A stretch of DNA of 64,000 nucleotides. It comes from Paenibacillus sp. W2I17 (GTDB taxonomy: Bacteria > Bacillota > Bacilli > Paenibacillales > Paenibacillaceae). Below the pieces are notes generated by a model. That model made no database searches. It saw only the letters and a list, made by a program, of their open reading frames with translations, and was not told the origin of the DNA. This document shows, piece by piece, positions 31,842 through 41,013 of the stretch (positions are counted from its first letter, which is position 1; the number at the start of each line of letters is the position of its first letter). The DNA lies in assembly GCF_030815985.1 (NCBI RefSeq), contig NZ_JAUSXM010000001.1, positions 4,464,001 to 4,528,000 on the forward strand, in the 5' to 3' direction. The position numbers were made by a program, and so were the translations under genes.

Positions 31842-32084
31842 GTGCTTCAATCCTTATTCATGTTGCAAGTTATACTCGGGGCATATCCTGCGACATCAAA
31901 CAGGTTCATTTTGCGTTCGTTCGTCCGTGCCCTTATGATGTTTTTACCCATCCCGTTATAATATAAACGGAATTACCGGAACTTTTGTTTCATTTTTTTC
32001 TCGGGAAGGAAGACTTGCTAAATGAACATCTCTTTTGTAGAGTGGACAAAGAGTTCTGTTTCAAGGAAAGGAGCATGCAGGTGT

Positions 32085-32579
32085 ATGAAGGAAACCCCTG
32101 TGACGTTTCACGTTGTACCTATGCGAGAAGAACATGCGGAGCTTATCTGCAGTTGGCAGTATGACCCGCCTTACAATATCTACAGCTGGCTCCCCTGGGA
32201 GCAGATGAAAGCTCTGGAAGTGGAATTCGGAGATGCACAGCTGCGGCAGGAGCAATATGCGATCGTCCTGGATCAGAACGATCGTATATGTGGGTTTGCT
32301 CAATACTTCCCACTTCAAGGGGTAACCCGGATTGGCCTTGGCATGCATCCAGAGCTGTGTGGTCAGGGTCAAGGGATAGCTTTTGTCACTGCCATTGTAC
32401 AGGAAGCCATTCGCCGAAATCCCACAAATGAGATTGATCTGGAAGTACTCACTTGGAATGCTCGTGCCATTCAAGTCTATCTGAAGAGTGGATTTGTCAC
32501 CCAGGATACATACGAACGACAGACCCCAAGCGGCTTGAAGCCCTTTCACTGTATGGTTTATGAAGGGCCTCGCGGTTAG
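32085..32579 (+). CDS. GNAT family N-acetyltransferase
   Basis: 164 aa from the ATG at 32085; AAAGGAG is about 11 nt upstream and the product then begins at the GNAT fold. The acetyl-CoA-binding loop reads LCGQGQG near the centre, followed by NARAIQVYLKSGF, the C-terminal GNAT signature. Substrate unknown. It stands alone between two terminated units. Confidence 0.82.
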   Translation: MKETPVTFHVVPMREEHAELICSWQYDPPYNIYSWLPWEQMKALEVEFGDAQLRQEQYAIVLDQNDRICGFAQYFPLQGVTRIGLGMHPELCGQGQGIAFVTAIVQEAIRRNPTNEIDLEVLTWNARAIQVYLKSGFVTQDTYERQTPSGLKPFHCMVYEGPRG

Positions 32580-32729
32580 AATCCATTGCAAAACAACCAA
32601 ATTTGCCCCTTGTTATGTGATTAGTTCAAAAAATTCCCACAAAATGCTATGATGTCAGTACAGGTTCCGTTATAATGATATGGATAGTTTCAGGTTAGAT
32701 GATCTTTCATTCTGGAGGGGACATAAGGG

Positions 32730-33086
32730 ATGCACAAATGGATCATGAGCGGAGTATTTTTTGCAGCATGCGCTTTAGCTATTGTTTTAATGTTTACGCT
32801 TCCAGGGAAAGAGGAAGTGGCTGAAGAAGCCAAACCAACCATGCCGGAAGTAACATTGGATGCCGGACAGGCTGAGGCACTGGTCAAAGCCAATTGTATC
32901 TCCTGTCACGGGGATCAGCTTCAAGGTGGCGTAGGACCTGCTCTGGCAAATATCGGTAGCCAAGATGATCTGGAGAAGATCTATTCTACGATTGTCAAAG
33001 GTAAAGGTGGTATGCCTTCCTTCAAGGGCAAACTGCAGGACGAAGAGATTGCAAATATCGCCATGTGGCTGTCAGAGAAGAAATAA
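32730..33086 (+). CDS. Membrane-anchored cytochrome c (c550-like)
   Basis: 118 aa with one N-terminal membrane helix (about 5-24), an acidic linker, and a small class I cytochrome domain. Haem is bound by CISCH (residues 56-60 region) and the sixth ligand is the Met of GGMPSF. It resembles the CccA/CccB cytochromes of Bacillus that pass electrons to terminal oxidase. GGAGGGG ribosome site upstream. Confidence 0.9.
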   Translation: MHKWIMSGVFFAACALAIVLMFTLPGKEEVAEEAKPTMPEVTLDAGQAEALVKANCISCHGDQLQGGVGPALANIGSQDDLEKIYSTIVKGKGGMPSFKGKLQDEEIANIAMWLSEKK

Positions 33087-33101
33087 TCTCTGCACACGCA
33101 T

Positions 33102-33150
33102 AACAAAGAGGCGCTTAATCCCCTTTTGGGAGAATAAGAGCCTCTTTGTT
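33102..33150. terminator. Bidirectional terminator between cytochrome c and rbsK
   Basis: AACAAAGAGGC pairs with GCCTCTTTGTT with an inner TTAATCCCC/GGGAGAATAA helix; convergent genes on both sides. Confidence 0.85.
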
Positions 33151-33160
33151 ATATCAATTA

Positions 33161-34159
33161 TTAAGCCTCTGGCGCATTCTCGGCCAGAAAGGCCTCAACT
33201 TCACGTGCGGACGGCATCCCGGACTGGGCGCCGAGCTTCGTCACGGATAACGCGGCCGCACCCATGGCGAAGCCTACGGCCGCGTCCAAAGTCTCACCGC
33301 GCGCGAGGGCTACTGCCAGCGCGCCGTTGAAGCAATCGCCAGCGCCGGTTGTATCGACGGCGCTTACGGCGTAGCCGGGCGCACGGCACGCGCCGGCACG
33401 CTCTGCTTGTACGCGGCCACCAGGCGCCGCCGCGTAAACAGCCCCCTCGGGGCCGAGCGTCGTGACGACAGCGGCCCCGAGGGATGCGGCGAGCTCTGCG
33501 ACCGCCGCATCCAGGTCTTCCGGCCGGAGATGATCCCGGCCGGTAAGCACGGCAAGCTCACTGCGGTTCGGCGTGACAACGTCGACGCACCGCAGGAGCT
33601 CCTGGGGCAGACCCGGCACCGCGGGAGCCGGGTTGAGCACCACCAGTGCGCTGCCTTCAGCCGCCAGTTGGGCGGCGCGGGTAACCGCTGGCAGCGGGAT
33701 CTCCAGCTGCAGCAGCACCGCTGCGGCTGCAGTCAGGCTTTTTACCGTATCCGCCTCTTCCAGCATCTCAGGCACCACTTGCCCATTCGCACCAGGAATA
33801 ACGATAATCCGGTTGTCTCCCCGAGAGAGCCAGATGGAAGCCGTCCCTGTAACCGTGTCTTCCAATATGCGAACCTGCGAGGCATCTGCACCACTTTCCG
33901 TCAGACTGTGCAGCAGACGTTCACCAAAACCGTCCGATCCCACCGCACCAATCATCGTAGTCTGTCCACCCAGACGCGCAGCGGCAACAGCCTGGTTGGC
34001 CCCTTTGCCACCAGCGAGGTAATGCAGCTCCTCACCGCTCACCGTCTCTCCCTCTTCCGGAATCGTGTCTGTCTTCACCACAAGATCCATATTGAGACTG
34101 CCTACGACAGTAATAAGAGGTTGTTTCTGATTATAGTCTGACATGTATGGTTCACTCAC
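33161..34159 (-). CDS. rbsK: Ribokinase
   Basis: 332 aa PfkB-family kinase phosphorylating ribose at O5. N-terminal VVGSLNMDLV and GGKGANQAVAAARLG, and the C-terminal active site VDTTGAGDCFNGAL with its catalytic Asp. The GTG at 34159 and the ATG at 34144 are both possible; the ATG version (327 aa) begins closer to the family start. The 3' two-thirds (about 33180-33740) are far richer in GC than the 5' third and the neighbours. No ribose transporter is next to it. Confidence 0.92.
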   Translation of the reverse strand: MSEPYMSDYNQKQPLITVVGSLNMDLVVKTDTIPEEGETVSGEELHYLAGGKGANQAVAAARLGGQTTMIGAVGSDGFGERLLHSLTESGADASQVRILEDTVTGTASIWLSRGDNRIIVIPGANGQVVPEMLEEADTVKSLTAAAAVLLQLEIPLPAVTRAAQLAAEGSALVVLNPAPAVPGLPQELLRCVDVVTPNRSELAVLTGRDHLRPEDLDAAVAELAASLGAAVVTTLGPEGAVYAAAPGGRVQAERAGACRAPGYAVSAVDTTGAGDCFNGALAVALARGETLDAAVGFAMGAAALSVTKLGAQSGMPSAREVEAFLAENAPEA

Positions 34160-34188
34160 TTCTGGCCGCGCGATAATAACCGACCTCG

Positions 34189-34485
34189 TTATTGCGACCT
34201 CATTTTGTCATAAGCTTCGTTATATTGCCCTGCTTCCTTGATATCTACAGATGTAATACCACCCGCATCCCATGATGTGAGACGCAGCGTAACCGTTGTA
34301 TAATCAATCGTAATAAAAGGATGATGATTGAATGCTTCCGAGATCGCAGCGACCTCATCCACAAATGCAATCCCTTTCATGTAGTTGGAGAACACGAATT
34401 TACGTACAATCCACCGTCCCTCTTCCAGTTCCCAGCCTTCCAGCCTCCCTAGATGAGCTTCGACTTCCTCTTGCGAAAAAACCAT
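34189..34485 (-). CDS. phhB: 4a-hydroxytetrahydrobiopterin dehydratase (PCD/DCoH)
   Basis: 98 aa of the pterin-4a-carbinolamine dehydratase family. The active-site motif FNHHPFITIDYTTVTLRLTSW carries the two His and the later Trp/Asp region (shown in part). It would recycle pterin after aromatic hydroxylation, or assist molybdopterin chemistry in organisms without a hydroxylase; no such partner is in this window. It is 30 bp upstream of rbsK on the same strand. Confidence 0.88.
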   Translation of the reverse strand: MVFSQEEVEAHLGRLEGWELEEGRWIVRKFVFSNYMKGIAFVDEVAAISEAFNHHPFITIDYTTVTLRLTSWDAGGITSVDIKEAGQYNEAYDKMRSQ

Positions 34486-34515
34486 GCGTTATCTTCCTCC
34501 CCATAGGATGGTACA

Positions 34516-34710
34516 TTACAGACGTGAGTCCGTATAACCACCGACACCTTCGGCGCTATCAACAGCAACCTCAAAGGCCAGGCTCACCGCCATGCGGTTG
34601 GCCCATTTCACGACTAACATCTTACCACGGACAAGCTTCAAAATCCAATCAACTACATGGCATAGAACCACTAACCATAAGGGTTTGAGGACAATTCCAG
34701 TTCCATTCAT
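34516..34710 (-). CDS. Possible small protein (64 aa)
   Basis: The ORF fits neatly into the gap between two same-strand genes (15 bp after one, 30 bp before the other). The first half is hydrophobic, the second half reads AFEVAVDSAEGVGGYTDSRL. The ribosome site is doubtful: AGGGG lies too close to the ATG. A shorter start at the internal Met (about residue 31) is possible. No family recognised. Confidence 0.35.
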   Translation of the reverse strand: MNGTGIVLKPLWLVVLCHVVDWILKLVRGKMLVVKWANRMAVSLAFEVAVDSAEGVGGYTDSRL

Positions 34711-34725
34711 ACCCCTGTAAACACA

Positions 34726-35019
34726 CTAAATTAAAGGTACAAACGTCAACTCTTCTTCTCCGATCAAAATATGAATGCGGTGCTGTTCCTTATCATGGAT
34801 GACCACGCCACTTCCAACCGGAATAACAGACTCCTCGCCCAGCGCATAGAACAAATCCTCCGCCAACGCCTCATCCACTTCAAGTTGGTCAGATGCAGCC
34901 AGTCTCTCCCACTCTTCCGCGTCCATTTCAAAGAAAACATACCGATCCGGTATGCGTCCGATTGCCGTTGTCAGATCTGTCAAAATTCCTTCATAATCCC
35001 GTCCATGCTTTACGCCCAT
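34726..35019 (-). CDS. Uncharacterised 97-aa acidic protein
   Basis: Acidic soluble protein starting MGVKHGRDYEGILTDL, with FFEMDAEEWERL in the middle and a strand-rich end (GVVIHDKEQHRIHILIGEEE). AGGAG lies about 10 nt before the ATG. Codon use is like its neighbours, so a real gene is likely. I do not recognise a named family. Confidence 0.65.
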   Translation of the reverse strand: MGVKHGRDYEGILTDLTTAIGRIPDRYVFFEMDAEEWERLAASDQLEVDEALAEDLFYALGEESVIPVGSGVVIHDKEQHRIHILIGEEELTFVPLI

Positions 35020-35085
35020 TGGCTTTTCACTCCTATTCGGCCCCTAAGGAGCGGATTTGATCTTATTATACCTGAAAATAGCCCT

Positions 35086-35112
35086 TAAAAAAAAAGGCCT
35101 TCTGGTCGATAA
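35086..35112 (+). promoter_or_regulatory. Sigma-D promoter of motAB
   Basis: TAAA (35086-35089), exactly 15 bp, then GTCGATAA (35105-35112). The sigma-D consensus is TAAA-N14-16-GCCGATAT; six of eight -10 positions match. This agrees with flagellar control of motAB. Confidence 0.65.
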
Positions 35113-35252
35113 ATACATATATGACCGTTTTAACTGTTTTAGCAACCGTAAGGAATGCCTAACATTGAACGGATTGCGGCCAAAAATTCGTCCGGAAGCC
35201 CGAACACAGCCGCTTGAAAGGATTCAATTTTATCTCATGGATGAGGTGTATG

Positions 35253-36053
35253 ATGAACATTTCAACGATTATTGGACTAATTTTGGGGCTGGTCTCCCTT
35301 GTATTTGGTATGTTCTTGAAGGGTGCGCCCTTAATCAACCTGGTTAACAATCCCGCAGCCTACATTATTATCTTTGTTGGTACGGCAGGAACCATCTTTA
35401 TCGCATTTCCGATGTCTGAAGTTAAAAAAATCCCTAAGCTTTTCGGGATTGTTTTCAAAAATCAAGTACTTATTGATCGCGTATCCCTGATCGGCACATT
35501 TATGGATTGGGCTTCCACTACCCGTCGTGAAGGTTTGCTTGCACTGGAATCAAAAGTAGAAGAGATTGACGATCAGTTCCTTCGTGGCGGTATGCGTATG
35601 ATTATAGACGGCAACGATCAGGAATTTGTAAGTGATGTACTCATGGAGGATATTCATGCTACAGAGGAGCGCCACCGTGGCAGTGCCTTGATCTTCGCTC
35701 AGGCGGGGATGTACGCACCAACGCTCGGGGTTCTCGGGGCCGTTGTAGGTCTCATCGCAGCACTTGCCGATCTCAGTGACATGGAGAAACTCTCCCATGC
35801 GATTGCGGCAGCATTTATCGCTACACTCCTTGGTATATTTAGTGGTTACGTGTTATGGCACCCGATGTCTAACAAGCTGAAACGGATGTCCAAGCAAGAA
35901 ATGGAGATCAAGCTGATGATGGTTGAAGGACTGTTATCCATACAATCCGGTGTCTCCACCATCGCCATCAACCAAAAGTTATCCGTATTCCTGACACCTT
36001 CCGAACGTAAACAACTGGAAGAGAAGGAGGGATCATCAGGTGAAAAAGGCTAA
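35253..36053 (+). CDS. motA: Flagellar motor stator protein MotA
   Basis: 266 aa from the second of two adjacent ATGs (35253; GAGG 6 nt upstream). MotA has four membrane helices and forms the H+-driven stator ring with MotB. Helices 1-2 lie near 1-50, helices 3-4 near 150-205, with the cytoplasmic loop containing RRGGMRMIIDG-type charged residues and the helix-3 motif PTLGVLGAVVGLI. The stop overlaps the motB start by 14 bp. Expressed from the sigma-D promoter at 35086. Confidence 0.93.
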   Translation: MNISTIIGLILGLVSLVFGMFLKGAPLINLVNNPAAYIIIFVGTAGTIFIAFPMSEVKKIPKLFGIVFKNQVLIDRVSLIGTFMDWASTTRREGLLALESKVEEIDDQFLRGGMRMIIDGNDQEFVSDVLMEDIHATEERHRGSALIFAQAGMYAPTLGVLGAVVGLIAALADLSDMEKLSHAIAAAFIATLLGIFSGYVLWHPMSNKLKRMSKQEMEIKLMMVEGLLSIQSGVSTIAINQKLSVFLTPSERKQLEEKEGSSGEKG

Positions 36054-36858
36054 GAAGCACGAACCACATGAAGAGCATATAGACGAGAGCTGGTTGCTTC
36101 CCTATTCCGACTTGATGACCTTGTTGCTCGCTCTGTTTATTGTATTGTTCGGTATGAGTTCAATCGATGCAGCTAAGTTCGAGCAGATGGCTTCCGCACT
36201 AAACAGTGCATTAAATGGAGGTTCCGGAATTCTGGACCATTCGTCCATGAATCCGGATACGCCAGGTGCTGATTTGGGTAAGAACAAACAGGAACCTACA
36301 GAAATTACCAAGAAAACACCAGCTCAGATTACAGATGCACAGATGGCTAAGAAAGAACAAGAAGACCTGGAGAAACTCAAAGAGCGACTCGACAAGTATA
36401 TCTCGAAGAATGGACTTTCGGACCAGCTGAACACCAAGCTGAATCAGTCTGAATTGAAGATCACCATCAGTGATAACGCCCTGTTCTCCTCAGGCCGAGC
36501 AGATGTGAAGCCTGAATCACGATCCCTGGCCAAAGCAATCTCAAGCATGCTACAGGAGTTCCCTGAATATGAAGTGGTTGTATCCGGTCATACCGATAAT
36601 ATTCCCATTTCGAACAACCAATATAAGGATAACTGGGATCTAAGTGCAGATCGTGCGCTCAACTTCCTGAAAATCCTGTTGCTGAACTCGCAATTGGACC
36701 CTTCCAAATTCACACCAAGTGGTTATGGAGAGTATCACCCGATTGCCAGCAATGACACCAATACCGGACGGGCACAGAATCGCCGTGTAGAGGTATCTAT
36801 CATTCGGAAGTATCAAAGTAACAATACAAATGTAAAAGCCGTTGGCGGAGGAAACTAG
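36040..36858 (+). CDS. motB: Flagellar motor stator protein MotB
   Basis: 272 aa, GTG start overlapping motA by 14 bp, so coupled. One membrane helix (about 20-40) preceded by SWLLPYSDLMTLLLALFI, whose Asp is the conserved proton-carrying residue. A coiled linker follows (about 70-135) and a C-terminal OmpA-like peptidoglycan-binding domain with SGHTDNIP and SADRALNFL. The FVLFGM-like context and no sodium-type signature favour the H+ form. Confidence 0.94.
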   Translation: MKKAKKHEPHEEHIDESWLLPYSDLMTLLLALFIVLFGMSSIDAAKFEQMASALNSALNGGSGILDHSSMNPDTPGADLGKNKQEPTEITKKTPAQITDAQMAKKEQEDLEKLKERLDKYISKNGLSDQLNTKLNQSELKITISDNALFSSGRADVKPESRSLAKAISSMLQEFPEYEVVVSGHTDNIPISNNQYKDNWDLSADRALNFLKILLLNSQLDPSKFTPSGYGEYHPIASNDTNTGRAQNRRVEVSIIRKYQSNNTNVKAVGGGN

Positions 36859-36879
36859 AGGCCTGCAGCGATTCATTAA

Positions 36880-36924
36880 CCAAAGACCGTTCTCCAGTTA
36901 CAAGGAGAACGGTCTTTGGGGTTT
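36880..36924 (+). terminator. Terminator after motAB
   Basis: Perfect 16-bp stem CCAAAGACCGTTCTCC / GGAGAACGGTCTTTGG followed by GGTTT. Confidence 0.85.
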
Positions 36925-37003
36925 ATATAAGGCTTATGCCTGGTTCATCTACATATTTGCGTACTATTCGGTATTATTGACCAGTCTTCATTAAATCTGC
37001 ACC

Positions 37004-37039
37004 AAAAAGCCCTGCGCTCCTTTTCGGAAAGCAGGGCTT
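37004..37039 (-). terminator. Terminator after rluF
   Basis: Minus-strand stem AAGCCCTGC / GCAGGGCTT then UUU. Confidence 0.8.
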
Positions 37040-37069
37040 CAATCAGTTAATTAGTCGAACTCGAATCAA

Positions 37070-37771
37070 CTATTCCAGCGAATAGTCCAACAGACCGCCC
37101 AGCTCCGCTTTTTCAGCAGGGGTAAGCTCTCTCCATGAACCTGTCGCCATTTCTCCAAGATGGATGTTCATGATCCGAATACGCTTCAACTTACGAACCT
37201 CGTAGCCAAAGGCACTACACATCCGCCGAATCTGACGGTTCTTTCCTTCAGTCAGGATGATACGGAATACTCGATCCGTCATCCGGGTCACTGTACAAGG
37301 CAGGGTCATTTCACCCAGGATCTTCACCCCAGTGCTCATACCTCTAAGGAAACTCGGGGTTACAGATCGATCAACAGTAACGATATACTCTTTCTCATGG
37401 CGCCCTTCTGATCTAAGAATCCGGTTAACGATATCACCATCATTGGTCATCAGGATCAAACCTTCCGAGTCCTTATCCAGGCGCCCAATTGGAAAGATAC
37501 GTTCATCGTGTCCGACAAAATCAACGATATTCCCCTGAATATGCTGCTCAGTTGTACTTGTGATTCCAATCGGTTTATTCAGCGCAATATATACGTGTTT
37601 TCTCTTTTCCTTGATCGGTTTGCCATTAATTCGTACATCGTCGCCTTCTTCTGCCTGACTGCCCAGTTCAGCCTTAACTCCATTAATGGTTACCTGACCA
37701 CTATCCACCAACTTGTCTGCTTCGCGCCGGGAGCAATAACCTGTTTCACTAATAAATTTATTAATACGCAA
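37070..37771 (-). CDS. rluF: 23S rRNA pseudouridine synthase, RluF type
   Basis: 233 aa. An S4 RNA-binding domain (1-50) precedes a RsuA/RluB/E/F-family catalytic domain. The catalytic Asp is Asp99 in GRLDKDSEGL, and RQIRRMCSAFGYEV is the conserved RNA-binding motif. The wording of GRLDKDSEGLILMTNDGD and the short domain spacing fit RluF (which in E. coli modifies U2604) better than RluB. Its stop is close to the kinase gene upstream, whose terminal part it follows by 18 bp. Confidence 0.85.
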   Translation of the reverse strand: MRINKFISETGYCSRREADKLVDSGQVTINGVKAELGSQAEEGDDVRINGKPIKEKRKHVYIALNKPIGITSTTEQHIQGNIVDFVGHDERIFPIGRLDKDSEGLILMTNDGDIVNRILRSEGRHEKEYIVTVDRSVTPSFLRGMSTGVKILGEMTLPCTVTRMTDRVFRIILTEGKNRQIRRMCSAFGYEVRKLKRIRIMNIHLGEMATGSWRELTPAEKAELGGLLDYSLE

Positions 37772-37789
37772 AAGGTAATCTCACCTCAT

Positions 37790-40177
37790 CTATTTCTCTT
37801 CATCTGTAAGTGGTTGATCCGTTACCTGATCTACCTCAATAACATCCGGTTGTTGCTCGGATGCAGGCAGTTCAATAATAACCGTTGTACCCTTGTTCAT
37901 GACGCTTTTAATATCCATCATGCCCTTATGTGATTGAATAATGCGCTGACTGACCATCAGGCCAAGCCCTGTCCCAGACTCTTTATTCGTAAAGAAAGGC
38001 TCCCCGAGCTTGGGCATCATCTCTTCCGGGATACCGACCCCTTCGTCCCTGATCTCAATTCTGACGCGTTTCGACTGTTCGTCATGCTTGAGCTTGATAT
38101 GGATGCTTCCTCCATTTGGCATGGCCTCCATACCATTTTTCAGCAAATTGATGAATACCTGCTTCAGCTGGTTCTCTTCACAGTGTACCATAGCCGAATC
38201 GGATGAGGCACGCAGTACAAATTCTACACCATGCAGATGCGCCTGACTATCCAGTAATGAGATGACATCGCCAAGAATAAAACGAATATCCCGATTCTGA
38301 AAATGAACCGCCTGCGGTTTGGCCAGAATCAGAAATTCACCAACGATAAGGTTGATGCGATCCAACTCCGATAACATCAGATCCAGATGACGATGATTCA
38401 GCTTGTTGCTCTCTTGCTGTAACTGTAGGAATCCGCGCAGCGTGGTCAGTGGATTACGAATCTCATGTGCCACACCTGCTGCAAGCTGGCCTACAGTTGT
38501 TAGCTTCTCAGAACGTCTCAGCAGCTCTTCCATCCGATTACGGCTTGTAATGTCCCTGGAGACACTAATGAGCGCGGTAATCTCTCCAGCCTCGTCTCGT
38601 ACCGGAGCCGTACTGACACTGACCTCTACTCGGGTCCCGTCTTTCTTCATCCAGGTAGTTTCGTTGGACGTAATGGACATCCCTTCAACGAGTTGGGCAT
38701 GCTGACGTTTCATTTCTTCTTCTGCCTCTGGCGGGATGATCTTCAGATTACGACCTTCCACCTCACGACTTCGAAAGCCATATAATTGTTCAAATGCACG
38801 GTTAACCCGCAGCACTTTTCCTTCAAGATCCGTAATGTGAATGGCATCGGCTGTCTGATTGATAATGGACTCCAGATGTTCTTTCACCGCCCGATTCTCT
38901 TCATACATCTGTTTCAGACGGCTCGTATAATGGCCCAGATTACGAATCATGGCATTAATACGATTGGCCAGTTGGCCAAGTTCATCCTTCCTCCGTACTT
39001 TCAGACGGAAATCAAAGTGCCCTTCCGCTACATCATTCACTTTGCCCAGTATGGATTGGATCGGACGCGTAATATACCCTGCGAGCAGATAGCTGCCAAA
39101 GATCACAATCTCCAGCAAAACCAACGATATGGAGGCATGGCTCACCAACTGCTCAGATACCATGGAGGATATTTGCTTATAGTCCATGACAATACTGATC
39201 ACATAGGAAGACTGATTGGGTGTGAAAATGGGAATAAAACTCTTCAGTACCTTCTGTTCGTGCGTTTCACTGACAAAAGATACATTTTGCCCTGTTCGAA
39301 TGGCGCGCACCACAGCACGATGATCCTCATCCGTAGAACCATACTGGTATGTACCAAAACGAATCGGTCTGTTATTCAACTTGCTAAAGTTCGAATCTCT
39401 TCCGTCATCACCCATGTTTGGGCTGCCAAAAGTCAACGGATTGATGCCTGTAATCTCCAGAATGGAGGGATTGACCTCACGAATTTTATTTAAAATCTCA
39501 TCCGGACTAGAGATTTTCACATAGTCATCAACTTCCGTATTATTATAGAAGGGATTGATTATGTAGTTTCTCTTTCCATCATGGTAATAACCCCAGATAT
39601 CAATATCCGAAGGACTGGATGTCGAATATTCGAATCCATCTGACCAGAAATGCTCCAACTTCTGCCCTTGGGGAATCGTCACCTGTTGTTTTTCAAACAA
39701 TTGCTTAAAGGCCTGATACCAATAAGTCATGGATTTGGTGGACAGCCCGATTTCTCTCGGATCTGAGGAGCGGCTAACAACGATGTCATCATCCGTCTGC
39801 TCCATTAACGAAATATGTGAGACGCCGACCTTTTGGCTCAAGCGTACAAGTTCTTCATTTGTGATATTATTAATATCCGGGTCCAATTCTTCCGCTGCCA
39901 TGACAGCAGCAAGCCACAGATTGTTTCCAATCTGCCGCTTTACATAATCCGAACTGTATTGATTCTGTTCGACAGCAATTGCAATCTGCTTTGCAGTGAG
40001 TACCATCTTGGTTTCACTGTCCTGCCTCAGATTCTCTTCTGTAGTATAATAACTCAGTGCGATATTCAACACTAAAATAACGAGCACTGAGCACGACATA
40101 ATCATGGATAATTTCGTTTTAATAGACAAGTTTTTTTGTTCACCTCTCGGCTTGTACCCTCTGGCGATATATGGCAA
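37790..40177 (-). CDS. Orphan sporulation-type sensor histidine kinase
   Basis: 795 aa if it starts at the TTG at 40177; a TTG at 40129 (AGAGGTG 11 nt upstream) would give 779 aa. Helix about 24-44, a large external sensor region (45-340), helix about 348-368, HAMP (about 370-425), a PAS domain (435-545), then HisKA with phosphorylated His571 in AHEIRNPLTTLRGFLQLQ and an HATPase with NLLKNGMEAMP, DEGVGIP and GTGLGLMVS. That H-box wording is typical of KinA-KinE kinases, which phosphorylate Spo0F. No response regulator gene is adjacent. Confidence 0.88.
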   Translation of the reverse strand: MPYIARGYKPRGEQKNLSIKTKLSMIMSCSVLVILVLNIALSYYTTEENLRQDSETKMVLTAKQIAIAVEQNQYSSDYVKRQIGNNLWLAAVMAAEELDPDINNITNEELVRLSQKVGVSHISLMEQTDDDIVVSRSSDPREIGLSTKSMTYWYQAFKQLFEKQQVTIPQGQKLEHFWSDGFEYSTSSPSDIDIWGYYHDGKRNYIINPFYNNTEVDDYVKISSPDEILNKIREVNPSILEITGINPLTFGSPNMGDDGRDSNFSKLNNRPIRFGTYQYGSTDEDHRAVVRAIRTGQNVSFVSETHEQKVLKSFIPIFTPNQSSYVISIVMDYKQISSMVSEQLVSHASISLVLLEIVIFGSYLLAGYITRPIQSILGKVNDVAEGHFDFRLKVRRKDELGQLANRINAMIRNLGHYTSRLKQMYEENRAVKEHLESIINQTADAIHITDLEGKVLRVNRAFEQLYGFRSREVEGRNLKIIPPEAEEEMKRQHAQLVEGMSITSNETTWMKKDGTRVEVSVSTAPVRDEAGEITALISVSRDITSRNRMEELLRRSEKLTTVGQLAAGVAHEIRNPLTTLRGFLQLQQESNKLNHRHLDLMLSELDRINLIVGEFLILAKPQAVHFQNRDIRFILGDVISLLDSQAHLHGVEFVLRASSDSAMVHCEENQLKQVFINLLKNGMEAMPNGGSIHIKLKHDEQSKRVRIEIRDEGVGIPEEMMPKLGEPFFTNKESGTGLGLMVSQRIIQSHKGMMDIKSVMNKGTTVIIELPASEQQPDVIEVDQVTDQPLTDEEK

Positions 40178-40317
40178 AACCTATCTCCATCATAACGCTT
40201 GTATGTCTTTTTGAAAAGGATAATTGACCTGTGTCCAAAAGTTACCGAATGACTGAAAAGCTCGAAATTCGTTGTTTTTTGCATTTTCGAACTCTACAAT
40301 GAAATTAATCACTATAT

Positions 40318-40399
40318 TTATCCACATACCCACAGGCTTGTGGATAGTTTGTTTATAACTATGTGAGCAACTACACGGTTATCCACAATTCTATACACA
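40318..40399. promoter_or_regulatory. DnaA-box cluster upstream of tadA
   Basis: Two perfect DnaA boxes TTATCCACA (40318-40326 and 40379-40387), one inverted box with a single mismatch (TGTGGATAG at 40339-40347), and a weaker CTATACACA (40391-40399). They lie in an A/T-rich gap between the kinase (minus) and tadA (plus). Random expectation for a 9-mer is far below this density. Confidence 0.75.
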
Positions 40400-40461
40400 A
40401 CATGTTAACAACCCGAATATTTGTTCGCTGAATAAACGATTTTGGAAGGAGTTATATAGTA

Positions 40462-40968
40462 ATGAATGACCATTCTCCCCAGCCCGATCTTGGGAATTTA
40501 TCTGAAGAGGCTCAACATGAGCACTGGATGCGAGAGGCCATTGCCGAGGCCTACAAGGCTGAGGCTCTTGGGGAAGTGCCGATTGGAGCTGTAATCGTAC
40601 AAAATAACCAAATTATTGGTCGGGGATACAATCTGCGTGAAACTACACTGGATTCCACCGCCCATGCAGAGATGGTGGCTATTCGTCAGGCCAGCGAGAC
40701 CATCGGAGCTTGGCGTTTGTTGGATTGTTCTCTGTACGTCACATTGGAACCTTGTCCAATGTGTGCAGGTGCAATTGTACAATCCAGGGTCCCCCGCGTA
40801 ATCTATGGTACGGCTGATCCCAAGGCAGGCTGTGCAGGTACACTAATGAACCTGCTGCAAGAGCCTCGTTTTAACCATCGTACCGAGGTTATTGCGGATA
40901 TTCTCCAACCTGAATGCTCCACGATGCTAACTCAATTTTTCAGACGTCTGCGCCAAAAGTTAAAGTAG
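40462..40968 (+). CDS. tadA: tRNA-specific adenosine deaminase
   Basis: 168 aa. TadA converts A34 of tRNA-Arg(ACG) to inosine. Zinc and catalytic motifs are complete: HAEMVAI with the catalytic Glu and PCPMCAGAIV with two cysteine ligands. AGGAG lies 9-10 nt before the ATG. The extended N-terminal part (NDHSPQPDLGNLSEEAQ) is longer than usual. In Bacillus tadA lies next to scr-dnaX; here it has been separated by about 35 kb. Confidence 0.95.
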   Translation: MNDHSPQPDLGNLSEEAQHEHWMREAIAEAYKAEALGEVPIGAVIVQNNQIIGRGYNLRETTLDSTAHAEMVAIRQASETIGAWRLLDCSLYVTLEPCPMCAGAIVQSRVPRVIYGTADPKAGCAGTLMNLLQEPRFNHRTEVIADILQPECSTMLTQFFRRLRQKLK

Positions 40969-41013
40969 TCACCGACTACAAACATCCCAATTAGAAAGGA
41001 AGTGTGCTGTGTA

